Positions 1 through 6,572 of a stretch of DNA of 15,054 nt are shown piece by piece. The notes under the pieces were generated by a model. The model saw nothing but the letters and a program-made list of their open reading frames with translations, was not told the origin of the DNA and did no database searches. Source of the DNA: JBKBXU01 sp046313675 (GTDB taxonomy: Bacteria > Bacteroidota > Bacteroidia > Cytophagales > Cytophagaceae); assembly GCA_046313675.1 (NCBI GenBank), contig JBKBXU010000083.1:1-15054 (forward strand), read 5' to 3'. Both the position numbers and the translations under genes were made by a program. Each line of letters begins with the position of its first letter. Within the stretch, counting starts at the first letter, position 1.

Positions 1-1
1 A

Positions 2-241
2 ATCGTTTCATTCATTATAGCCGTTTTGTTTTGTTTTATTTTCTATTCAGGATTTGAATCACTGGCTACCATAAATGTATGGGGTACATATTCTTCTTTT
101 ATAGATAAACTTGGGATTTCTTACCATTATCAGGCACTAAGCAAAGGGCTTATAGATTCCAGAAATGTGATTTATTTCCTGAGTGTAATATTCCTTATGT
201 TGCTATCAACTAAACTAATTTTGGGGAGCAGAAAATGGTAA
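2..241 (+). CDS. gldF: GldF, gliding motility ABC transporter permease (3' end only)
   Basis: Only the last 79 codons are present; the frame is open to the left edge, so the true start is outside the window (the TTG at 26 is an internal Leu, not a start). The fragment has two hydrophobic stretches, one at the very beginning and one near the C-terminus (roughly the LSVIFLMLLSTKLIL segment), typical of the last membrane helices of an ABC-2 type permease. The intervening motif ISYHYQALSKGLIDSRNVIY resembles the GldF/ABC-2 permease C-terminus, where a short extracytoplasmic loop precedes the last helix. GldF is the membrane subunit of the GldA-GldF-GldG transporter associated with gliding motility in Bacteroidota. 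The stop overlaps the start of gldG by 7 bp, indicating translational coupling. Identification rests on this motif plus the adjacent, clearer gldG. Confidence 0.85.
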   Translation: MVSFIIAVLFCFIFYSGFESLATINVWGTYSSFIDKLGISYHYQALSKGLIDSRNVIYFLSVIFLMLLSTKLILGSRKW

Positions 242-1911
242 CAAATAAATGGAATCAGCTTGTTGAGTTTTTCTTGATCGCCATCATCCTTGTGTTGATC
301 AATGTTATCGCTTCTCAGTATTTCTTCCGGGTTGACCTTACCGAAGATAAACGATACACTATTTCAGATACTTCTATTGACATTCTGAAGAATCTTGACG
401 ACGTTGTTTATGTGGAAGTATACCTTGAAGGTGAGTTTCCTGCAGGTTTTGAACGACTTCAAAGATCAATAAAAGAAACCCTGGAAGAGTTTCGTATTTA
501 TGCCGGGGACAAGGTTCAGTACAGGTTTGTTAATCCCAGCGCAGAGTCTGATGAGAAAGTCAGAAATCGTTTCTATTATCAGTTGGCACAGAAAGGGATA
601 CAGCCTACCAATTTGTTTGCCAAAGAAGGGGACAAGAAGGTGGAAAAGCTGATTTTCCCCGGGGCAATGATTACTTATAAAAACAAGGAAGTTCCTGTAA
701 TGCTTCTTAAAGGGAACAAAACGCTTCAACCTCAGGATATACTGAATCAATCTGTAGAAGGAGTGGAGTTTGAGTTGATTTCAGGTATCCGGCAACTAAC
801 GCTTGACCGAAAGAAATCCATTGCCTTTATCGATGGGCAGGGTGAACTTAATGAAGCGGAAGTTTCGGATCTGAAAGGTACGCTGCAACGCTATTATAAT
901 GTTTACAGGATTAACCTAAATGAAACCCGTGACCTTAATAATTACGATGCCATTGTAATTGCAGGACCGCAGCAAGCTTACTCTGAGGAGAAAAAGTTCC
1001 TGATTGACCAGTACATCGTAAATGGAGGGAAAGCCTTATTTTTTATCAACACACTTAACGTTGACCTGGATAGCCTTGATGATGACGGTGGTCTTGCGTT
1101 CCCTTATGAAACCAATCTTGATGACCTGTTATTCAGGTATGGTACCAGGCTTAATAACGACCTTATTAAGGATCTTAATTCAGGCTTTGTTCCCGTAAAT
1201 GTAGGCATGATGGGTGATAAACCTAATATTGAAATGGTGAACTGGAAGTTCTTTCCTTTGCTTAATACGTTTGGTAAACATCCCATTGTGAAAAATATGG
1301 ATGCCGTTTATGCTAAGTTTTTAGGTACCATTGATACGGTTAAGGCTGAAGGTATTCGCAAGACACCTCTTGTGTACACTTCGAAGTATACCAAGGTAAT
1401 TACCGGCCCAGCCAGGCTTTCGCTGAATGAAATGCGGGCTAATGTAGATCCAAAGGAATATACCGGAGGTTCCTTGCCTGTTATGTATTTATTGGAAGGT
1501 GAATTTACATCCTTATATAAAAACCGCCCTGCCCCAATTCCGGGAAAGGCCGTTGTTGAACGCAATGCTGCTTCTAAAATAATTGTATGTTCTGATGGTG
1601 ATCTGATTAGAAATGATTTCGATCCAAAGCAGAATGAAGCACTGCCTCTTGGTTATGATATGTATTCCAGGCAAACATTCGCCAATAAAGAATTGGTGGT
1701 AAATGCCATAGATTACCTCCTGGATGAGAATGGGATTATTAATGTAAAAGCCAAAGAAGTTATCATGCGTCCGCTTGATAAAATCAAGCTTCAGGAAGAG
1801 CGCCTTATGTGGCAGGTAATTAACCTTCTTGTTCCTGTGGTACTGATTATTTTATTTGGCATAATCAGGCATATGTACAGAAAGAGAAAATATGAGAATT
1901 TTAAATCATGA
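235..1911 (+). CDS. gldG: GldG, gliding motility-associated ABC transporter auxiliary protein
   Basis: This 558-residue protein has an N-terminal membrane helix (about residues 10-31), a large extracytoplasmic region and a C-terminal helix (about 527-546) followed by a basic tail, the layout of GldG. The central region carries features of the ABC-transporter auxiliary domain (PF09822-type): a FIDGQGE segment near 198-204, VIAGPQQAYSEEKKFLIDQY at 241-260 followed by GGKALFFI, VCSDGDLIRN at 451-460 and NKELVVNAIDYL at 484-495. GldG works with the permease GldF and the ATPase GldA (not in this window) and is associated with gliding and, in many relatives, with envelope functions; its transported substrate is not established. 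The ATG at 235 lies inside the gldF 3' end (7-bp overlap), and the stop overlaps the next gene by 4 bp, so the three genes are almost certainly co-transcribed. Confidence 0.93.
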   Translation: MVTNKWNQLVEFFLIAIILVLINVIASQYFFRVDLTEDKRYTISDTSIDILKNLDDVVYVEVYLEGEFPAGFERLQRSIKETLEEFRIYAGDKVQYRFVNPSAESDEKVRNRFYYQLAQKGIQPTNLFAKEGDKKVEKLIFPGAMITYKNKEVPVMLLKGNKTLQPQDILNQSVEGVEFELISGIRQLTLDRKKSIAFIDGQGELNEAEVSDLKGTLQRYYNVYRINLNETRDLNNYDAIVIAGPQQAYSEEKKFLIDQYIVNGGKALFFINTLNVDLDSLDDDGGLAFPYETNLDDLLFRYGTRLNNDLIKDLNSGFVPVNVGMMGDKPNIEMVNWKFFPLLNTFGKHPIVKNMDAVYAKFLGTIDTVKAEGIRKTPLVYTSKYTKVITGPARLSLNEMRANVDPKEYTGGSLPVMYLLEGEFTSLYKNRPAPIPGKAVVERNAASKIIVCSDGDLIRNDFDPKQNEALPLGYDMYSRQTFANKELVVNAIDYLLDENGIINVKAKEVIMRPLDKIKLQEERLMWQVINLLVPVVLIILFGIIRHMYRKRKYENFKS

Positions 1912-2852
1912 TTCTAACTAACAGAATTAAAATATTATCAGCCATTGTCGTAGTTCTTTCCATTGCAGCCTGGTTTGCATTGCAGGAAAAGAACAGAGTA
2001 GCTTCGTTTGAAGGAAATATTACTTTCAATATTTCTGATTATACTGCAGTACATGAAGTTGCTTACGAAAAAAGGGGTAAAAAGAATGTATTGAAGAAAA
2101 AAGAAGAGTTTTGGGTACTTAACAATCGGTTTCCTGTAAGGGAGCAACTGATTGATTTGATGTTTTTAGGCTTTAGCAAATCTGAAATAAGAAGGCCTGT
2201 AGCAGAAGAGAACAGGAAGAATGTTATTCAAAATATATTGCAGAATGGTTTTAAGGTTTCTATTAAAGAAGGTCCCAATACATTTGAAGCTCGAATTTTA
2301 GCTAATGAAAATGATCAAAACAGTGCGTACTTTCTTGTTGAAGGAACGGATGTTCCCTTTATAACTTTTGTGCCGGGCTTTACAGGCAATATTACCAACG
2401 TGTTTGACCTTAACGAGCTGGATTGGCGTCATAGGGGGATTTTTGCCAGTGACAATCGGTCTTTACAGAGTATAAGTGTAAGCTACCCCGCTACTCCTTC
2501 TGACGATTTTAAGATTAAGTTTGCCAAAGGGACTTTCGAAGTTGAAGGCGTTGCCGCCGTGGATACCATGGCACTTGTTGATTACTTGAATCAATATCAG
2601 TTTGTAAATGTATCCGGCTATTTTGAAAATGCAGACTCCGTGAAAAGCCTCTTTGCTTCTAAACCGTTTGCGGTAATTAGCGTGGTGGATATAAATGAAG
2701 GTTTGACCAATGACCTGATCATATATCAGAAAAAAGATGAGAAGTATTGGTATGCCCTTATTGGGAAAAGCGATGAGCCGGTCATTGTAAAAGATGAGCT
2801 TGTAAAACGACTGCTTCAACGACGTTCTTCATTCAAAGCAAGGACTAATTAA
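1908..2852 (+). CDS. Membrane-anchored DUF4340-like protein downstream of gldG
   Basis: This 314-residue protein starts with a single membrane helix (about residues 7-24) preceded by a short basic N-terminus; the rest is predicted to be extracytoplasmic. A segment near residues 68-90 (a W-V-L core, then Pro-Val and an aliphatic helix) resembles the repeated unit of DUF4340 proteins, which often sit beside GldG-type ABC auxiliary proteins; that assignment is from pattern memory and is moderate. The ATG overlaps the gldG stop (ATGA), so translation is probably coupled and the protein is a likely accessory part of the GldFG complex. No catalytic motif is visible. A plain 'hypothetical periplasmic protein' label is the fallback. 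It is the last gene before the dnaN intergenic region. Confidence 0.7.
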   Translation: MILTNRIKILSAIVVVLSIAAWFALQEKNRVASFEGNITFNISDYTAVHEVAYEKRGKKNVLKKKEEFWVLNNRFPVREQLIDLMFLGFSKSEIRRPVAEENRKNVIQNILQNGFKVSIKEGPNTFEARILANENDQNSAYFLVEGTDVPFITFVPGFTGNITNVFDLNELDWRHRGIFASDNRSLQSISVSYPATPSDDFKIKFAKGTFEVEGVAAVDTMALVDYLNQYQFVNVSGYFENADSVKSLFASKPFAVISVVDINEGLTNDLIIYQKKDEKYWYALIGKSDEPVIVKDELVKRLLQRRSSFKARTN

Positions 2853-2973
2853 CATCTGTGGATAAATACAGGAGGAGTCTTCCTAAAAATCATATAATCG
2901 GATAGGTATTTTTTAATTTCTTTCATACCTTTACCGAAGTATTTTTTACTGAACAATTCCTAAGAATTTACCT
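2853..2973 (+). promoter_or_regulatory. dnaN upstream region with candidate Bacteroidota -7 element
   Basis: This 121-bp AT-rich gap holds the dnaN promoter by position. TACCTTTA at 2926-2933 matches seven of eight positions of the Bacteroidota -7 consensus TAnnTTTG, about 40 bp before the ATG; no convincing -33 TTTG is seen at normal spacing. An imperfect palindrome, AGGAGGAGTCTTCCT at 2870-2884, sits between the DnaA box and the candidate -7 element. Its role, if any, is unknown. Confidence 0.35.
2857..2865 (-). promoter_or_regulatory. Perfect DnaA-box 9-mer upstream of dnaN
   Basis: The + strand reads TGTGGATAA, the exact complement of the consensus DnaA box TTATCCACA. It lies 5 bases after the stop of the preceding gene and about 108 bp before the dnaN ATG. 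DnaA commonly binds near dnaA-dnaN and oriC, so a role in dnaN control or origin function is plausible, but only one box is present and a single 9-mer can occur by chance in a window this size. Confidence 0.45.
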
Positions 2974-4098
2974 ATGAAATTCGTTGTTTCTTCATCATCA
3001 TTATTAAAGCATTTAACCGCTATTAATGGTGTAATAACCACAAACCCCGTGGTACCAATTTTGGAAAACTTTCTTTTTGAGATCGTTGACAGTAAATTGG
3101 TTGTGTATGCATCTGATTTGCAGACTTCCATGATCACTGAAATCAAAATTGATACCAAGGAGCAAGGCAATGTAGCCGTTCCGGCAAGGATTCTTCTTGA
3201 AACCTTAAAAAACCTTCCTGACCAGCCTGTAACTTTTACCATTGACCCTGAAACTTATAGTGTTGAGATAAGTTCTGATAATGGCCGTTATAAATTGTCA
3301 GGTGAAAATGCAACAGATTTTCCAAGGGTACCTGCTGTGAAAAATGGATATAACCTGGAAATGCCTTCTGATGTACTTGAAAGAGCTATTGCCAGTACCA
3401 TTTTTGCTGCCAGTAACGATGAATTAAAGCCTGCCATGTCTGGTGTTTTTATTAGTTTAAATGAAACAAACGCAACTTTTGTTGCAACCGATGGCCATAG
3501 GTTGATAAGATATAGAAGGGTAGATGTTGCTTCTGAAACGAGCAACTCAATGATCATCCCTAAAAAAGCACTTAATCTTTTAAAAGCCTCCCTACCTTCT
3601 GATAATACCCTTGTAAAAATGGAATTTAATGCCTCAAATGCATTTTTCAGTTTTGCAAATACCAGAATGATCTGCAGGCTTATTGATGAAAGATTCCCTG
3701 ATTATGAAAACGCAATACCTGTAAATAATAATAATAAACTTACCATAAGCAGGGTAGAATTGTTAAACGCATTGAGAAGGATCAGTATTTATGCCAATAA
3801 AACTACCCATCAGGTAAGATTACGGATTGCCGGTAGTGAATTACAAATTTCTGCTGAAGACCTTGATTTTTCTAACGAAGCAAATGAGCGTTTATCATGT
3901 GACTATGAAGGTGAGGATATGGAAATCGGATTTAATGCTAAGTTTCTTATAGAGATTTTAAATAATCTTGATGCTGAAAATATTGACATTCACATGTCGC
4001 AGCCAAATAAGGCTGGTTTGATTACCCCGGCTAAGAAAGATAAGAATGAAGATATTCTTATGCTGGTTATGCCGGTTATGTTGAGCAATTATGTTTAG
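2974..4098 (+). CDS. dnaN: DNA polymerase III beta subunit (sliding clamp)
   Basis: The 374-residue length is normal for a bacterial beta clamp, made of three similar domains of about 120 residues (about 1-120, 125-245, 250-374). Recognisable parts are the N-terminal MKFVVSSSSLLKHL, the ATDGHRLIRY segment at 171-180, the RLIDERFPDYENAIP segment at 235-249 at the domain 2/3 junction, and the hydrophobic C-terminus MLVMPVMLSNYV that forms part of the partner-binding pocket. The ring-shaped dimer holds polymerase III on DNA and recruits other replication and repair proteins in the cytoplasm. The ATG at 2974 gives the canonical N-terminus. It follows the gldFG group after 121 bp and ends at a strong terminator. 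The usual Arg of the C-terminal MPxRL motif is Met here, which I believe is normal for this phylum. Confidence 0.97.
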   Translation: MKFVVSSSSLLKHLTAINGVITTNPVVPILENFLFEIVDSKLVVYASDLQTSMITEIKIDTKEQGNVAVPARILLETLKNLPDQPVTFTIDPETYSVEISSDNGRYKLSGENATDFPRVPAVKNGYNLEMPSDVLERAIASTIFAASNDELKPAMSGVFISLNETNATFVATDGHRLIRYRRVDVASETSNSMIIPKKALNLLKASLPSDNTLVKMEFNASNAFFSFANTRMICRLIDERFPDYENAIPVNNNNKLTISRVELLNALRRISIYANKTTHQVRLRIAGSELQISAEDLDFSNEANERLSCDYEGEDMEIGFNAKFLIEILNNLDAENIDIHMSQPNKAGLITPAKKDKNEDILMLVMPVMLSNYV

Positions 4099-4118
4099 GT
4101 TTAAATAAGTACGAGTAT

Positions 4119-4147
4119 AAAAAAAGGGACGCTCTGTCCCTTTTTTT
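4119..4147. terminator. Bidirectional rho-independent terminator between dnaN and the convergent secreted-protein gene
   Basis: A perfect GGGAC / GTCCC stem (4126-4130 with 4136-4140) closes a 5-base loop (GCTCT) and is flanked by seven A on the left and seven T on the right. The hairpin therefore has a T-tract in both directions and should end dnaN transcription (20 bases after its stop) as well as the leftward transcript. The stop codon of the convergent gene (4146-4148) lies inside the T-tract, so the two genes share the structure. Confidence 0.92.
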
Positions 4148-4526
4148 ATTTTTTCTTTTCAATAGGCCTTAATTTCAACAGAGTATCACTTGCCGAAACA
4201 AGCATAAGCGAAAATTCCTGTTTAGGCTTTTTTAGTTTAATCTTTATTTCTCCGCAGTGGCCGGCCTTCCATTCTCCTTCATGCTGTATATGCCGGTCGT
4301 CCGGGCCAGTCCTATATTCAATGTAAGTGCCATCTTTCTTAAACTCTATGGCTTCTCTGGAACGTGATAAAGGAAAATCATACTCTTCTGGTCGATAGTG
4401 CCTGATTTGTTTTCGGTCTTCTTCAAAGGAATGATGCCACTTTCTGAAGATGACTTCAGGGATCTGTGTCTGAACGTTCAAGGGGCTGCAAAAAAAGAGG
4501 AGGGTGCTTAAGAAAAATAATTTCAT
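4146..4526 (-). CDS. Small secreted protein, function unknown
   Basis: This 126-residue protein begins with a clear signal peptide (basic start, hydrophobic core at about residues 3-13, cleavage likely after TQ near 20-21); the Cys at 13 lacks a proper lipobox, so a soluble periplasmic or secreted form is more likely than a lipoprotein. The mature part has a trailing pattern RPEEYDFPLSRSREAIEF, then KKDGTY and GPDDRHIQHEGEW, which looks like a small beta-rich, lipocalin-like fold in which a Trp/Gly-containing strand follows a DGT turn. That fold guess is weak. It is the last gene of the leftward group, 31 bp after murA, and its stop lies in the shared terminator. It could be expressed with murA, which would fit an envelope role, but no function can be assigned. 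Confidence 0.75.
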   Translation of the reverse strand: MKLFFLSTLLFFCSPLNVQTQIPEVIFRKWHHSFEEDRKQIRHYRPEEYDFPLSRSREAIEFKKDGTYIEYRTGPDDRHIQHEGEWKAGHCGEIKIKLKKPKQEFSLMLVSASDTLLKLRPIEKKK

Positions 4527-4557
4527 TGTTGAGTATAAGTGAAGGTTGGGTAGATTC

Positions 4558-5871
4558 TTAGTTTGAATCCACCCTCTTTATTTCTGCACCAAGCGCATTT
4601 AGTCTTGTATCAATATGCTGATAACCTCTGTCTATCTGATTTATATTATGGATGACACTGGTACCTTCGGCAGACATGGCCGCAATTAATAATGCTACAC
4701 CTGCGCGAATGTCAGGTGAGGTCATCTGTATGCCTCGCAATTGATATTTTTTATTTAAACCTATTACAGTAGCCCTGTGTGGATCACATAAAATGATTTG
4801 AGCTCCCATATCGATCAATTTATCTACAAAAAACAGGCGGCTTTCAAACATCTTCTGGTGGATTAGTACAGAGCCTTTTGCCTGCGTGGCAACTACAAGT
4901 ACTATACTCATCAGATCGGGTGTAAAACCGGGCCAGATGGCATCTGCAACGGTTAGTATGGATCCATCTATAAACGTATCTATTTCATAGTGATCCTGAG
5001 CAGGGATGTGTATGTCATCCCCTTTAAATTCAATCTGTATGCCTAAGCGCTGAAAAACACCAGGGATAAGTCCCAGTTGATCTATGCGGCAATTTTTAAT
5101 CGTAATATCAGAGGCTGTCATGGCTGCCAGACCAATAAAACTACCAATTTCAATCATATCAGGCAGAATGGTATGCTCAGTTGCACCCAGCGAACTTACG
5201 CCTTCAATATAAAGTAAATTGGATCTTATACCGGAAATTTTGGCACCCATACGATTGAGCATGCTGCACAATTGTTGCAGGTAAGGCTCACAGGCTGCAT
5301 TGTATATTGTTGTCTTTCCTTTGGCAAGCACTGCTGCCATTACTACGTTGGCAGTTCCTGTAACTGATGCTTCTTCAAGCAACATGTAGCAGCCCTGAAG
5401 ATTGGAAGCGTCTATATGATAAAAAGCGTCTTTTGAATCGTAGTTAAATTTAGCACCAAGTTTTTGCAGGCCTATAAAGTGTGTATCCAGCCTTCTTCTA
5501 CCAATTTTGTCACCTCCCGGCTTTGGCATTTTGGCTCTTCCAAAACGTGCTAAAAGAGGGCCTAAAATCATTATAGAGCCGCGTAGGGAGGCGGCTTTCT
5601 TTTTAAATGTTTCAGTCTCTATAAAATCGACATTAACATTTTTTGCCTGGAAACGGTAGGTTCCTGTTTCAATTTTTTCAATATCAACTCCGAAATCACG
5701 TAACAGGTCGATTAGTTTATTGACATCAATAATGTCGGGAATATTTTTTATAACTATAGGTTCGGCGGTAAGCAGAACAGCGCATAAAATTTGTAAAGCT
5801 TCGTTCTTTGCACCCTGAGGATGTATTTCTCCCTTCAGACTTTTTCCGCCGGTTATTTCAAAAGCATCCAT
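4558..5871 (-). CDS. murA: UDP-N-acetylglucosamine 1-carboxyvinyltransferase (MurA), Cys-to-Asp active-site variant
   Basis: MurA transfers enolpyruvate from phosphoenolpyruvate to UDP-GlcNAc, the first committed step of peptidoglycan precursor synthesis in the cytoplasm. The 437-residue protein has the family landmarks: Lys22-Asn23 in GAKNEA, Arg97 in LRGSI, the active-site loop PGGDKIGRRRLD at 118-129, the PGFTPD segment with Asp319, SPDIRAG with Arg389, and IDRGY with Arg415. In the loop, the residue aligned with E. coli Cys115 is Asp121. Cys-to-Asp enzymes are known in other bacteria to remain active and resist fosfomycin, which alkylates that Cys. The start ATG overlaps the stop of the upstream DUF4290 gene by one base (TAATG), implying coupled translation. 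The upstream helicase and DUF4290 genes are in the same orientation. Confidence 0.97.
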   Translation of the reverse strand: MDAFEITGGKSLKGEIHPQGAKNEALQILCAVLLTAEPIVIKNIPDIIDVNKLIDLLRDFGVDIEKIETGTYRFQAKNVNVDFIETETFKKKAASLRGSIMILGPLLARFGRAKMPKPGGDKIGRRRLDTHFIGLQKLGAKFNYDSKDAFYHIDASNLQGCYMLLEEASVTGTANVVMAAVLAKGKTTIYNAACEPYLQQLCSMLNRMGAKISGIRSNLLYIEGVSSLGATEHTILPDMIEIGSFIGLAAMTASDITIKNCRIDQLGLIPGVFQRLGIQIEFKGDDIHIPAQDHYEIDTFIDGSILTVADAIWPGFTPDLMSIVLVVATQAKGSVLIHQKMFESRLFFVDKLIDMGAQIILCDPHRATVIGLNKKYQLRGIQMTSPDIRAGVALLIAAMSAEGTSVIHNINQIDRGYQHIDTRLNALGAEIKRVDSN

Positions 5872-6548
5872 TAGTTGTTGTTTCTTCTTTTGTTATCTCC
5901 TTGTCTTCTATTGGTTTTTCTGTGTCCTCCGGTGCTTCTGGTATCGCGTTCTCTCTCTCTTTCCCTGTTTTCTTTTGGTTCTCTGTCTCTGATATTTATA
6001 TCAAAAAGATTTCCGGATTTTACCTTCTCAAGATCTATGCTTAATTGGTTCTTAGACATTTTCCTAAGATGCTCGAGTATAAGCTCATCTTCTATATTAT
6101 CCTTGTTCCATGAAGCATAAAATCTCTTCATAAGGCGTGCAATGTAAACAATAGCAGCTTCCTTATCTTCAGGATTTTCCATTTCTATCGCTTTTCCTAT
6201 AAGCAATTCAATGTTTTTTCCATAATGCTTATAGTAAAGCTGATGCGTATTGTAATCCACCTTCATGGGTTTTTTTCCTAAAACAGCCACTTCAGGCATA
6301 GGGAAAGGGGATTCCACATCAAGTTTAAATTCTGACATGATGTAAAGGTGATCCCAAAGTTTTTGATAGCTATCCTGTGCATCACGCATTACAGGATTTA
6401 TCTGTTTCATTAATTCGATGAGTGTGCGGGCATATTTGCTGCGCTTTTCACGGTCTTCAATCGCAAGGATAAATTTTACGATGTTCTGAATATTTCTACC
6501 ATATTCTTTTAAAATAATATCCTGATTTTGTTCTGCCGTAGTTTCCAT
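5871..6548 (-). CDS. DUF4290 domain-containing protein
   Basis: This 225-residue protein matches the DUF4290 family of Bacteroidota by its helical N-terminal part with YGRNIQNIV, NPVMRDAQDSYQKLWDHLY at about 51-69, FPMP near 82-85, and KVDYNTHQLYYKHYGKNIE at about 96-114. No enzymatic motif is apparent, and there is no signal peptide or membrane helix, so it is probably cytoplasmic. Residues from about 187 to the end form a disordered, strongly basic tail rich in Arg, Glu and Asn, including an RERERERD run, which could bind nucleic acid or an acidic partner; this is inference. The gene lies 24 bp after the UvrD/PcrA helicase gene, and its stop overlaps the murA start by one base. That fixed placement suggests a function tied to cell wall synthesis or DNA metabolism, not yet known. 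Confidence 0.85.
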   Translation of the reverse strand: METTAEQNQDIILKEYGRNIQNIVKFILAIEDREKRSKYARTLIELMKQINPVMRDAQDSYQKLWDHLYIMSEFKLDVESPFPMPEVAVLGKKPMKVDYNTHQLYYKHYGKNIELLIGKAIEMENPEDKEAAIVYIARLMKRFYASWNKDNIEDELILEHLRKMSKNQLSIDLEKVKSGNLFDINIRDREPKENRERERERDTRSTGGHRKTNRRQGDNKRRNNN

Positions 6549-6572
6549 AAGCGGGGAATTAAAAATTATATA

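Noticed and set aside
26..28. TTG as the start of the first gene
   Set aside because: The frame continues to the left edge and the product is an internal part of a permease, so the gene is truncated by the window.
2463..2819. 118-codon open frame on the - strand opposite the DUF4340-like gene
   Set aside because: It lies wholly inside a better-supported gene, shows no domain or signal, and is best explained as a chance open frame.
4778..4786. Second DnaA-like 9-mer, TGTGGATCA
   Set aside because: It has one mismatch and is inside murA codons, away from the dnaN region, so it does not support an origin cluster.
5808..6120. Hydrophobic, Ser/Phe/Leu-rich open frames on the + strand opposite DUF4290 and murA
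   Set aside because: They are the complement of the Arg/Glu-rich tail codons; the Ser/Leu bias comes from that low-complexity DNA.
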